Assembly: GCA_049840815.1 (NCBI GenBank)
Contig: JASGJI010000019.1
Coordinates: forward strand, 186,001 to 250,000
From: JASGDN01 sp049840815
GTDB taxonomy: Bacteria; Chloroflexota; Chloroflexia; Thermomicrobiales; UBA6265
Direction of reading: 5' to 3'
Length of the DNA: 64,000 nucleotides
The notes under the pieces were generated by a model, which was not told the DNA's origin, searched no databases, and saw only the letters and a list, made by a program, of their open reading frames with translations. The first letter of the stretch is position 1, and the number at the start of each line of letters is the position of its first letter. Below, piece after piece: positions 18,286 through 27,093 of this stretch. Made by a program: the position numbers and the translations under genes.

Positions 18286-19365
18286 CTAGTCTCCCGTCGC
18301 CCGGCTTGGCTGGGGCGCGCCCGTGTTCACCGGGGTCGTGCCGCGCTCGCGGAGGACTGGCGTCGCACGCGATGCGCCGAGCTTCTTGTGCGACTTCTTC
18401 AGCGCATTGGCCGTCTCGCGCTGCGAGCGGAGCCGTGGGTTGGTCACTTCGTCGATCGCGTAGTTGACGAGCGTGAAGGCGAAGGCCACGAGGGCGATGC
18501 AGGTTCCAGCGGGGACGAACGTCCACCATGCGCCCTGCAGCAGGCCGGAGTTGTTCTGCGCCCAATAGAGGTTGGTGCCCCAGCTGATCGCGCTCGGGTT
18601 GCCAAGACCAAGGAATTCGAGGCCGGCCTGTGCGCCGATGGCGTAGGTGACGGCGCCGAACATGCCGGCGACCACGATGGACATCATGTTCGGCAGGATC
18701 TCGCGGAAGATGATCCGAGGGCTGCTTTCCCCGGCGACGATGGCGGAGGACACGAAGTCCTTCTCCCGCAGGCTCAACGTCTGCGCGCGAAGGACGCGAG
18801 CGCCCCACGCCCAGCCGGTGACGGTGAGCACGGTGATGATGGTGCCGAACCCCGGCGGCAAGAACCCGGCCAGCACCACCAGCAGCGGCAACGTTGGCAC
18901 GATCAGGAAGACGTTCATGACCAGCGAGAGGATGTCATCGACCCGCTTTCCAAAATACCCGGCGGTCATCCCGACCAGCGCCCCGATGATCGTCACGGCG
19001 ACGCCGACGATGACGCCCGTGCCGAGCGAGATCCGCGCACCCCAGATCGTCTGGGAAAGCACGTCCTCTCCGGAGCCCGTCGTCCCCAGCCAGAACTCGG
19101 TGGAGGGTGGCTGGTGGGGCCGGGCGACGAACTCGTCCGGATCGTAGGGGGCGATCTGGGGGGCGAAGATGGCGATGATGGCGAAGAAGATCAGGATGGC
19201 CGCGCCAATGGCGGCCTTCCGGTTCTTCAGGATCATCCTCAGCAACACGGTGCCGCCGCGAGGCGCGCGCTTCGGCACGTCTGGTCTGGGCGGGGTAGAC
19301 GCGGCGGCGAGGGCTTCCTCGGCGCTAACCGTCTCCTCGATCGCGAGTGGTGGTGTCGAACTCAT
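18286..19365 (-). CDS. ABC importer permease (OppC/DppC type)
   Basis: 359-residue inner-membrane permease. An N-terminal helix (about 35-58) is followed by an extracytoplasmic loop and a five-helix BPD_transp domain with the EAA-like segment VVAGESSPRIIFREILPN, which docks on the ATPases. The C-terminus is a long charged tail (after LRSQRETANALKKSHKKLG) that exceeds the family norm by about 40 residues. Confidence 0.92.
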   Translation of the reverse strand: MSSTPPLAIEETVSAEEALAAASTPPRPDVPKRAPRGGTVLLRMILKNRKAAIGAAILIFFAIIAIFAPQIAPYDPDEFVARPHQPPSTEFWLGTTGSGEDVLSQTIWGARISLGTGVIVGVAVTIIGALVGMTAGYFGKRVDDILSLVMNVFLIVPTLPLLVVLAGFLPPGFGTIITVLTVTGWAWGARVLRAQTLSLREKDFVSSAIVAGESSPRIIFREILPNMMSIVVAGMFGAVTYAIGAQAGLEFLGLGNPSAISWGTNLYWAQNNSGLLQGAWWTFVPAGTCIALVAFAFTLVNYAIDEVTNPRLRSQRETANALKKSHKKLGASRATPVLRERGTTPVNTGAPQPSRATGD

Positions 19366-19416
19366 GGCATCAACCTCGATGTCTCGGCATGTGCAACGAC
19401 CAACGATCGAGCCGGA

Positions 19417-20394
19417 TCAGGAACCGCGCACACGCGGATCGAGCCGGACGTAGAGCAGATCGACGAGCAGGTTCGCGATCAGCACCCCGAACGTGATGCC
19501 GAGGAAAAGCCCCTGCATCAGTGGGTAGTCGAGATTGCGCACGGCGGTGATGAGTTGGAAGCCGAGCCCCGGATAGGAGAAGACGATCTCCGTGAGCAAC
19601 GAACCGCTGAGCACGAATCCGAGCTGCATGCCGAAGGCGGTGACGCTGGGGAGCATGGCGTTGCGGGCGGCGTAGTTGAACATCACCCGACGCTGGGGAA
19701 GGCCCTTCGCCTCCGCCATCGTCACATAATCCTCGGAGAGCGTGGCCACCATGGCGTTCCGCATGCCAAGTACCCAGCCGCCGACCGAGACCACGATCAG
19801 GGTCGTGGCGGGGAGGATGAGGTGATAGATGACGCTGCCGAAGAACTGGAGCGAGAACGCTGGGGAGAGATTGTCACTATAGGCATGGCGAAGCGGAAAC
19901 CAGCCCCACTGGAAGCTGAGGAAGAAAAGCGCCACGATGGCGAGCCAGAAATAGGGGAGCGAGCCGATGAACATCAGGAGTGGTGGCATCACGGAGTCGA
20001 CAATGCCGCCGCGCCGCCATGCACCGAAGATGCCAAGCATGTTGCCAATGATGAAGCTCAGGATCGTTGCAGTCAGGCCGAGCAGGATCGTCCAAGTGAA
20101 ACTCTGGCTGATGATCTGGGTGACGGGGGTAGGGAACTGCGAGATCGAAACCCCGAGTTCGCCCCGGAAGATATTCCCCAGGTACTCAAAGTACTGCTTC
20201 CACAATGGGGCGTCGGAGAGGCCGTAAGCCTGCCGCATGGCGTCGATGGTCTCCGGACGCACCTGGCCCTGGAGCTTGCCGAGCACCGCATCGGCGGGGT
20301 CGCCAGGCATGAAGCGCGGCAGGAAGAAATTCAGGGTGATTGACGCCCAGGCCGCGAGGGCATAGAAGCCCAGCCGTCGCAATACATAACTCAT
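19417..20394 (-). CDS. ABC importer permease (OppB/DppB type)
   Basis: 325-residue permease beginning YVLRRLGFYALAAWASITLN, the typical DppB first helix, with the MPGDPADAV motif and the ATPase-docking segment EDYVTMAEAKGLPQRRVM. ATG 20394 is preferred over in-frame upstream codons because those add an unrelated basic stretch. It is 51 bases upstream of the DppC gene. Confidence 0.92.
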   Translation of the reverse strand: MSYVLRRLGFYALAAWASITLNFFLPRFMPGDPADAVLGKLQGQVRPETIDAMRQAYGLSDAPLWKQYFEYLGNIFRGELGVSISQFPTPVTQIISQSFTWTILLGLTATILSFIIGNMLGIFGAWRRGGIVDSVMPPLLMFIGSLPYFWLAIVALFFLSFQWGWFPLRHAYSDNLSPAFSLQFFGSVIYHLILPATTLIVVSVGGWVLGMRNAMVATLSEDYVTMAEAKGLPQRRVMFNYAARNAMLPSVTAFGMQLGFVLSGSLLTEIVFSYPGLGFQLITAVRNLDYPLMQGLFLGITFGVLIANLLVDLLYVRLDPRVRGS

Positions 20395-20652
20395 GGTGAT
20401 CGCCTCACTTGGCGGCGTGTCGCCGGTCCTGGATCGCATCGGGGTGTTCGGCGAAGCCATCGATCCCCTGCCGGACCCGGACGCAGGGACGATGGGAGCG
20501 TTTCCAGTTCTGGCGATACGAACCTCGCCAGCAACGATGAGCCTGATGCCGATGCACGAAGGATACTCCTGGGGGATGCGCGGACTCATGACCCGATTGG
20601 GCCACGAGTCCACACGTTCCGGCCGGCAGGTACTCCATGCGCGGCCCCGGCT

Positions 20653-20694
20653 CGGCGGAAGGAGGGAGGCCCAGCCGCCACCCTCCTTCGCCGC
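20653..20694 (-). terminator. Attenuating hairpin after the solute-binding protein gene
   Basis: In the 308-base gap between the binding protein and permease genes an inverted repeat (about 20653-20666 with 20681-20693, one bulged base) could limit readthrough, giving more binding protein than permease. I see no gene in the rest of the gap. Confidence 0.5.
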
Positions 20695-20702
20695 GGGAAT
20701 GG

Positions 20703-22523
20703 CTAGACCGGCTTGATCGTCGTGAGGAGGATCAGGCGCTCGTTGCCGTAGGTCGAGAGGATCGTGTAGGGGTCCTGCTCGTTCGGGAAGCCGGAGAAGC
20801 GGGTGGTGTTGTACTCACCCCACTGCGGACCCGGGAAGAGCGGCACCGCCGGCGCGTTGTCGGAGTAGAGCTGCTGGAGCTTGTTGACCTGCTCGTGCTG
20901 CACGGCCTCGTCGGAGGTGGCGCCCATCGCGTGCAGGGCGGCATCGGCCTCCTCGGACTTGAACCGGTGCCAGTTCTCGCCGGAGGTCTTGCCGATCGGG
21001 TTCCAGGTGTCGCTGCCCATCAAGCCGCGGTAGAAGTTGAACGGCGTCGCGCCGCCCGCGGCCCAGCCGATGGACATCGTGAAGTCGCCTGTCTGCACCT
21101 TGGTGATCCAGGTGGAGAACTCATACGGCTTCACCGTGGCCTTGATCCCGATCTCGGCGAGATTCTTCGACATGATGTCGCAGCTTTGCACCCAGTCGGA
21201 CCAACCGGAGACCACGTTCAGCTCGAATTCGAGCGCGGTGCCATCCGAGGTCTTGCGGACATCGCCATCCTTGGCCAGGCCGGCGCTGTCCAGCATCTCG
21301 TTCGCCTTGTCCTTGTTGTAGGTCACCCAGTCGCCAGACGCGACGTTGGCATCCTTCCAGGACTCGAAGGCGTCGGAAAGACCGGTGGCGTCCGCCGGGT
21401 GCGTGTAGTCGTACATGGCGACGGTCACGATCTGGTCGCGATTGATCGCCATGCTGATGGCCTTGCGGACATCGACCTGGTCAAACGGGGCGACCGTCGT
21501 GTTCAGGTAGAGATGCACCGTGGCACCGTACGCCGGGAACCAGTAGCCGAAGTGATCCGGGTCCTTGTCCACAAAGGTCTTCTGGATGTCCGGGATGAAG
21601 TTCGCCGCCCAGTCGTTCTCACCATTGATGGTGGCGAGGTTGATGGCGTCATTGCTGTTGTAGGCCGGGATACGCAGGCCGTCGATGTACGGCTTGCCTT
21701 CCTGCCAGTAGCTCTCGTTCTTGTGGAGTTCCCAGATCTGGTTCTCGAAGCGGGCGACGTTCGTGAACGGGCCGGTGCCGACCGGGTTCTCGTTCGTGAA
21801 GGTCACTGGGTCCGCCACATCCTTCCAGATGTGCTCCGGCACGATGTTCTGGCCACCGATATCGTAGATGCCGATGGTGAAGGGATCGCCCTTGGCCGCA
21901 ACCGGGGAGGCGGCGGGCGATGCTGCCGGGGAGGCTTCCGCTGCAGCGTCGGTCGGGGTCGGGCCGAAGGTGAAGACGACGGTGTTGTCATCCGTCGCCT
22001 CGATGGAGGCAAGGTACGGCAGGATGGTGCGGGCGCCATTGCCGGTCAGGCCGTCGAACTTCGTGAAGAGATTGAAGGTGAAGGCCACGTCCTTGGCGGT
22101 GAATGGCGTGCCATCCGACCAGGAGACGTTCTTCCGGGTGTGGAAGGTGAGGACGGTGTTCGTGCTGTCGAATTCCCAGGACTCGGCCAGCCACGGCACG
22201 ATCTCGGCCTTCGGCGTGTTGTAGATGAACATCGGCTCGTAGATGCCGTTGATCGTGGGCCAGCGGTTGGTGCCCTGCGGCATCAGCACGTTGAAGTTGC
22301 GGGTCCAGGTGGACTGCTGCTCGTCGGACGCGGTGACCAGCTTGAGGTCGCCGGAGTTCTGCGCGGCGTAGACCACGCCCGGCGCGGCAGTCGCGCTGAG
22401 CGCTCCGGCAAGGGCGGTGGCGCCAATGCCGGCCATGGCGGCGCGCTGCATCAGCTGGCGGCGGTTGAGCTTGCCGGCCCGGAAATCGGAGATCAGGCGG
22501 TCGAGTGCGGTGGACTGGGACAT
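20703..22523 (-). CDS. Family-5 ABC solute-binding protein (oligopeptide/oligosaccharide type)
   Basis: 606-residue SBP_bac_5 protein. A Tat-like leader (LNRRQLMQRAAMAG) precedes the mature domain; WPTINGIYEPMFIYN, LAESWEF and the VSWSDGTPFTAKDVAFTF segment are diagnostic of the family. Odd feature: an Ala-Ser-Pro low-complexity run (EASPAASPAASPVAA) sits inside the folded domain near residue 205-225, not after the leader. Family-5 proteins bind peptides, nickel or, in Thermotoga, cello-oligosaccharides; the LacI/CelR-type regulation nearby favours a sugar ligand. ATG 22523 has GGAGG 7 nt upstream. Confidence 0.9.
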   Translation of the reverse strand: MSQSTALDRLISDFRAGKLNRRQLMQRAAMAGIGATALAGALSATAAPGVVYAAQNSGDLKLVTASDEQQSTWTRNFNVLMPQGTNRWPTINGIYEPMFIYNTPKAEIVPWLAESWEFDSTNTVLTFHTRKNVSWSDGTPFTAKDVAFTFNLFTKFDGLTGNGARTILPYLASIEATDDNTVVFTFGPTPTDAAAEASPAASPAASPVAAKGDPFTIGIYDIGGQNIVPEHIWKDVADPVTFTNENPVGTGPFTNVARFENQIWELHKNESYWQEGKPYIDGLRIPAYNSNDAINLATINGENDWAANFIPDIQKTFVDKDPDHFGYWFPAYGATVHLYLNTTVAPFDQVDVRKAISMAINRDQIVTVAMYDYTHPADATGLSDAFESWKDANVASGDWVTYNKDKANEMLDSAGLAKDGDVRKTSDGTALEFELNVVSGWSDWVQSCDIMSKNLAEIGIKATVKPYEFSTWITKVQTGDFTMSIGWAAGGATPFNFYRGLMGSDTWNPIGKTSGENWHRFKSEEADAALHAMGATSDEAVQHEQVNKLQQLYSDNAPAVPLFPGPQWGEYNTTRFSGFPNEQDPYTILSTYGNERLILLTTIKPV

Positions 22524-22747
22524 CGATGAACCTCCATGCGTCGTTGAATGTGGATCTGCTTCACCGGTGAGCGAGATCCGCGTTCGTATCGGTGAACGCG
22601 GCTGAGCTATGTACCCCAAAGGCCGTGCGAGAGCCTGCGAGTCGTCTCCTTTCCTCCGATCCTATGGTCCTAGCGCCCAGGCCATGCCAGTGAGCCAGGC
22701 GGACGGTGCCCAGCAGGGAATGAAGCACGGAGTGGCGTGGCGGGCGG

Positions 22748-23824
22748 TCATTGCGCCACCCCGCTTCCGGTCGCGCCGATCGTCGAGAGCGGCGGTGTTG
22801 CGGTCGAGAGCGTGATGTGCCCGGCGCCGCAGGTGGCACCAAGGTGGAGGCTGACGGGATAGGTGATGTGGTTCGGTGCCCGTTCGGGGTTCGCGATCAG
22901 GTCGATCAACAGTTCCACCGCCCCCCGGCCAATGGCACGAGCAGGCTGGCGGACGGTCGAAAGGCGATGGCTCTCAAGGAGATCGTCCTCAAAACCATCG
23001 AACCCCATCACGGCCAGATCGCCCGGAACCCGGAGTCCGAGCGACTGCGCCGCCCGCAACACCCCCACGGCCATCGCGTCGCTGGTCGCGAAGATCGCTT
23101 CTGGTCGATCCGGACCGGAAAGCATCGCAAGCGCCTCGTCGTAGGCGCGGTGCTCGTTGAACTCGCCCCACCGGATCGGGCCGACCGGTATGCCCGCGAC
23201 TTGCAACGCATCGAGATATCCCTGGTGACGGCTCCGCGCGGCGATGATGTCCTCGTGCCCGGCCAGCAGACCGATAGTGCGATAGCCATGCCCAATCAGG
23301 TGATCGGTGGCGAGCCGGGCCGCCGCGCGATTGTCGATATCGACGAAGCTGTAGCCGGATCGTTCATCCTGCCCGATGCAGACGAAGGGGAATGCCTCCT
23401 CCATCAATCGTGGGCAGAGCACATCGTCGGTGAGCGCGGTGGAGATCACGAGGCCATCGATGTGGTGCGATCGCACGGCGCGTTCGATCAGGCGATCGAC
23501 CGTCGCAGGGTCCGTGGACGATTCCATCAGGAGGGTGAGGCTCAGATCGGCTTCCTGGCAGGCATCCATGCAACCTTGCACCATCACCGGGAACCACGCA
23601 TCGCGGAAGATATCGCTCATCGACTGGGGGATGAGCAGGCCGATGATCCGGCTTCGGCGCGACGCGAGCGACCGGGCAGCGGCGTTCGGGCGGTAGTTCG
23701 TCTCCGCGATGATCTGTGTCACCCGCTCCCGGGCGGCAGCGCTCACGCGCGGGTCGTCGTTGATGACGCGCGAGACGGTGGATCGGGAAACCCCAGCAAG
23801 TTTTGCGATATCTTCGAGGTTCAT
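22748..23824 (-). CDS. LacI-family transcriptional repressor
   Basis: 358 residues: N-terminal LacI helix-turn-helix (MNLEDIAKLAGVSRSTVSRV, then INDDPRV) and a periplasmic-binding-protein-like sensor domain (IIGLLIPQSMSDIF, then DGLVISTAL and FDGFEDD). It should release DNA on binding a sugar. It is the first gene in line with the ABC importer on the same strand, and a perfect CelR-type palindrome lies 135 bases upstream, so it probably regulates itself and the importer. Confidence 0.9.
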   Translation of the reverse strand: MNLEDIAKLAGVSRSTVSRVINDDPRVSAAARERVTQIIAETNYRPNAAARSLASRRSRIIGLLIPQSMSDIFRDAWFPVMVQGCMDACQEADLSLTLLMESSTDPATVDRLIERAVRSHHIDGLVISTALTDDVLCPRLMEEAFPFVCIGQDERSGYSFVDIDNRAAARLATDHLIGHGYRTIGLLAGHEDIIAARSRHQGYLDALQVAGIPVGPIRWGEFNEHRAYDEALAMLSGPDRPEAIFATSDAMAVGVLRAAQSLGLRVPGDLAVMGFDGFEDDLLESHRLSTVRQPARAIGRGAVELLIDLIANPERAPNHITYPVSLHLGATCGAGHITLSTATPPLSTIGATGSGVAQ

Positions 23825-23958
23825 GACGCAAAGCCGTCGCGAATGGACAACGCAAGCCCGCGACCCTCCGGCCGCATGGCGAACGTGACCAGTGAAACAG
23901 ACCGATTCAACGAACTACGAATCGAACTCCGGGCGGTCAGGCCCGTATCATGGGTTGA

Positions 23959-23974
23959 GTGGGAGCGCTCCCAC
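23959..23974. promoter_or_regulatory. Perfect CelR/CebR-like LacI operator
   Basis: GTGGGAGCGCTCCCAC is a perfect 16-bp palindrome whose core TGGGAGCGCTCCCA is the published operator of the actinobacterial cellulose regulators CelR/CebR. It lies between the divergent lacI gene (start 23824) and SMR gene (start 24119). No second copy was seen before the binding protein gene. Confidence 0.75.
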
Positions 23975-24118
23975 GGGAATGTGCATAGCGTACTCGTGCC
24001 TATTCCGGATGTCAACGTCAAGTCCATCTATTCGTGCGTGATGAACGAAACTGAGTCCAACCCGCAGCGTGGGGTGGCGTTAGGGTCGGTCATCGTGACG
24101 GATGGGGGAGAGCAGGAA

Positions 24119-24436
24119 ATGGCGTGGGTGTTGTTGGCGATCGCGATCGCCTCGGAAATCGTGGCGACGACCTCGCTGAAGCAGTCGAACGGATTCTCGA
24201 AGCCCGCGTGGTCCGTGCTGGTGGTGGTTGGCTACGGGATCTCGTTCTTCCTGATGAGCCAGGTGCTGAAGACGATTCCCGTCAGCGTCGCCTACGCGGT
24301 GTGGTCCGGCGCGGGAACCGCCGTGGTCGCGGCGATCGGCATGGTCTTCCTGGGGGAGCCGGTGAGCCTGCTGAAGGTAGGCGGCATCGCGATGATCGTG
24401 GCCGGAGTGGTGGCCCTGAATGCCGGCGGTCACTGA
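24119..24436 (+). CDS. Small multidrug resistance (SMR) family transporter
   Basis: 105 residues with four membrane helices, the length of EmrE. The essential glutamate of helix 1 is Glu13 (AIASEIVATTSLK), and the family segment VAYAVWSGAGTAVVA is intact. Members export quaternary ammonium compounds, guanidinium or small polyamines by proton exchange. Start ATG 24119 follows GGGGGAG; an in-frame GTG at 24096 would add eight residues. Divergent from lacI across the palindrome. Confidence 0.88.
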   Translation: MAWVLLAIAIASEIVATTSLKQSNGFSKPAWSVLVVVGYGISFFLMSQVLKTIPVSVAYAVWSGAGTAVVAAIGMVFLGEPVSLLKVGGIAMIVAGVVALNAGGH

Positions 24437-24490
24437 GGGGAGAGGAGTGAGAAGTGAGGAACGAGGCGTGGGAAGAGAAACGAGGGCCGA
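24437..24490. repeat. GA-rich repeat, left of the transposase relic
   Basis: Purine tract with GGGGAGAGGAGTGAGAAGTG. It is the inverse of the tract at 25755-25803; the two bracket the decayed transposase. Bases 24491-24800 hold no gene; a small hairpin TGGTCA-CGA-TGACCA is at 24632-24646. Confidence 0.65.
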
Positions 24491-24800
24491 AGCGCGAGAC
24501 GCTGACGAGTGTGGCACCACGGGTGCTTGGCACGTTGCATCCAGAGGGGGACCATGTCACGCAGACAGTCCGTGAGGATGCCTGGAGGGTGCCATCCCAA
24601 CTGCCCAGTTGACCCCGGCCCCTTGTTGCGGTGGTCACGATGACCATCTAGGCGTGGCAGATCCCTGCCCCCATGGTCCCGCGAGACCGCAAAAAAGCGT
24701 CGGTCGGTCGCCGCGCCCCGCACCTCCGCAGAACCCGCACCATTGCCGGGGCCATTGATCCCGCATCACATAAGGACGGGTCAGACGAGCGGCCTACCTC

Positions 24801-25719
24801 ATGGAGCCCCCATGCTTCGCCGGAATTGACGTCGGTCGTGACTGGCTCGGCTCGATCTCGCCCTTCGCCCGAGTCGTCAGCATGAACGGTTCGCCAATGA
24901 CGAGGACGGCATCACGCACCTCGTCGCGCGTTCGTCCGTTGCACCCAGGTCTTGTTGTGCTGGAAGCCACGGGAGGCCTGGAAGGACCGGTCACCGCCGC
25001 CCTGGCTACCGCTGGGCTCGCCGTTGCCGTCGCCAGGTCCGCGACTTCGCGAAAGCGATCGGGCAGCTCGCCAAGACCGACATCCTCGATGCCCACGTGT
25101 TGGCCCACTTCGCTGACGTGGTCCGGCCCGAAACCCGCGCATTGCCCAGTGCCGACGCGCAGGCGCTCTCTGCCGTGCTGACCAGGCGGCGTCAAATCAT
25201 CGCCATGATCGTCGCCGAACAGCAACGACGACGGACCATGCCGGAGCACCTTCGGCCGCGCGTCGATGCTCATATCGCCTGGTTGAGGGCCGAACGCGAT
25301 GCCCCCAACCAGGAGTTGCACGACCAGATCCGGCGCAGTCTACTCTGGCGCGAGGACGATGACCTGCTGCAGAGCGCGCCCGGGGTGGGTCCCGTGTTGG
25401 CAACGACCCTGATCGCCGAGTTGCCGGAGTTGGGACACCTCACCCGGAAACAGATTGCCGCGTTGGTGGGGGTGGCGCCGCTCAATTGTGAGAGCGGCAT
25501 CCTGCGCGGACGTCGGATCATCTGGGGTGGTCGCGCTCAGGTCCGGGCGGCGCTCTGGATGGGCACGTTGGTGGCGGTCCAACACAACGCGACCCTACGA
25601 CTGTTATACAACCGCCTGCTCGCTGCCGGGAAACGGAAGAAGGTGGCCCTGACGGCGTGCATGCACACGCGGTCCTGACCATCCTCAACGCCATCCTTCA
25701 GCACCGAACCCCGTGGTAG
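24801..25719 (+). pseudogene. Decayed IS110-family transposase
   Basis: Remains of an IS110/IS1111-type DEDD transposase. Recognisable parts are GIDVGRDWL at the N-terminus, VVLEATGGLEG, RQVRDFAKAIGQLAKTDILD in another frame, and an intact Transposase_20 domain (LLQSAPGVGPVLATTL, ALVGVAPLNCESG, GRRIIWGGRAQVRAALWM). At least four frame changes are needed: near 24860, near 24940, at about 25036 (a few bases lost, removing the expected NPR of the family), and near 25665 where LTILNAILQHRTPW resumes out of frame to a stop at 25719. The element cannot make a working transposase. Its ends were not found. Confidence 0.85.
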
Positions 25720-25754
25720 GAACTGGCCTTGCTCACTTGACGGGCAAGACCACT

Positions 25755-25803
25755 GCTTTTTCTCACCTACCTCACTTCTCAATTCTCTCACCTCTCCCCT
25801 CCG
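25755..25803. repeat. GA-rich repeat (pyrimidine strand), right of the transposase relic
   Basis: CTCACTTCTCAATTCTCTCA followed by CCTCTCCCCTC; inverse orientation to 24437-24490. Confidence 0.65.
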
Positions 25804-25898
25804 TCGCCGGTTTGCCAAACCCCCACCGAAATGCGAAAGTGATGCCCGTTCAGCCGCCGTGGGCGGCGTCAGACGCTTGGATCAAAGGAGTTCGTTCC

Positions 25899-27023
25899 GT
25901 GGGTAACATCGTTCGGATGGGCGTCGTCGGCGCAGGCACCATCGCCCAGCGCGGCATCCTTCCTCACCTCAGCCAGGACGACGTGCAGGATCGTGTGGTT
26001 CTCCAGGCCATCTGCGATCCCGTTCCGGGCCGGGCGGAGGCCTCCGTCGAGAAGTTCGGGATTGCCAAGGGGTTCCAGGATTACGAGGACCTGCTGGAAA
26101 ACGGCGACGTCGACGCCGTCTCCATCGCCTCGCCGATCGGCCTGCACTTCGAGCAGGGCAAGATGGCACTGGAGGCTGGCAAGCACATCCACTTCAACAA
26201 GACGATGTGCACCACCGTCGCCGAGGCCAATGCCCTGATCGAGCTTGCCAACGCGAAGGGCCTCCACATCGTCGCCTCCCCAGGCGAGGTCCTGCGCCCG
26301 CAGGTGCAGGCGGTCCGCAAGGCCATCGCCGATGGCCGCATCGGCATCCCGACCTGGGGCATCGCCGGCGCGTCGTTCGGTACCTATCACCTCGACGAAA
26401 AGGAGCGCCAGAGCGACAACCCGGCGCTGAAGATCGACCCGTCGTGGTACTTCCGCAAGCCGGGTGGTGGCCCGCTCTACGACATGACGGTCTACGCCCT
26501 GCACGGCATGACCACCGTGCTCGGCCCGGCGAAGAAGGTGACCGCCGTCTCCGGCATCCGCGTGCCGGAGCGCGATTTCAACGGCAAGACCGTTGTTACC
26601 TCCGCCGATGACAACACGGGCATCCTGCTCGATTTCGGCAACGGCCTCTTCGCGCTCGCCTATGGTGCGGCGGCCGGCGGCATCAACTACTGGTTCAGTG
26701 GCACCTATTTCGGGACCGAGGGCAAGATCGAGGGCTTCAAGCTCAACGGTGAAGAACTCGATTACCCGGAGAAGCATCTCGCCGACGAGGCGGGCGGCGG
26801 TGTTCAGGGCGCGCAGGTCACGCTGCCCCACGTCGTCGGGGCGCACCGCACCATCGACGAGCAGCACGTCTACGAGGACATCATGCAGCTGGTCGACTGG
26901 GTGAACGAGGACAAGGCCTCGCCGGTCACCGCCGAGCGGGCGCGTCACGTCGTGGAGATCATCGAGGCGGCCTACACGGCCTCCGAGACGGGTCAGACGC
27001 AGACGCTGACCACCACGTTCTAG
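25899..27023 (+). CDS. Gfo/Idh/MocA-family oxidoreductase
   Basis: 374-residue NAD(P)-dependent dehydrogenase of the glucose-fructose oxidoreductase/inositol dehydrogenase family. The Rossmann motif MGVVGAGTIAQRGILPHL opens the protein. The usual EKP motif is here FNKTM (HIHFNKTMCTTVAEAN), with Asn in place of Glu and Thr after the Lys; the family catalytic Lys is kept. The YFRKPGGGPLYDMTVYALH segment carries the conserved substrate-site residues. Substrate unknown, probably a sugar or cyclitol. GTG 25899 has AAAGGAG 8 nt upstream; starting at an upstream codon would read the GA repeat. Confidence 0.88.
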   Translation: MGNIVRMGVVGAGTIAQRGILPHLSQDDVQDRVVLQAICDPVPGRAEASVEKFGIAKGFQDYEDLLENGDVDAVSIASPIGLHFEQGKMALEAGKHIHFNKTMCTTVAEANALIELANAKGLHIVASPGEVLRPQVQAVRKAIADGRIGIPTWGIAGASFGTYHLDEKERQSDNPALKIDPSWYFRKPGGGPLYDMTVYALHGMTTVLGPAKKVTAVSGIRVPERDFNGKTVVTSADDNTGILLDFGNGLFALAYGAAAGGINYWFSGTYFGTEGKIEGFKLNGEELDYPEKHLADEAGGGVQGAQVTLPHVVGAHRTIDEQHVYEDIMQLVDWVNEDKASPVTAERARHVVEIIEAAYTASETGQTQTLTTTF

Positions 27024-27043
27024 CCCATTCCTCACGACGCAGG

Positions 27044-27076
27044 CCGGGGCGACGATCCACGCGATCGTCGCCCCGG
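27044..27076. terminator. Bidirectional terminator between convergent genes
   Basis: Perfect 13-bp inverted repeat (27044-27056 with 27064-27076, 7-base loop), 20 bases past the oxidoreductase stop and 17 before the hutC stop. Confidence 0.75.
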
Positions 27077-27093
27077 TCGCGTTCATACCGGAA

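Noticed and set aside
18238..20343. Open frame of 701 codons on the + strand
   Set aside because: Antisense to two permease genes and part of an ATPase; low-complexity charged translation with no motif.
20637..22529. Open frame of 630 codons on the + strand
   Set aside because: Antisense to the solute-binding protein gene; no domain visible.
22751..24436. A 561-residue protein ending in an SMR transporter
   Set aside because: The first 456 codons are antisense to lacI and the operator; only the last 105 residues (from 24119) are a real protein.
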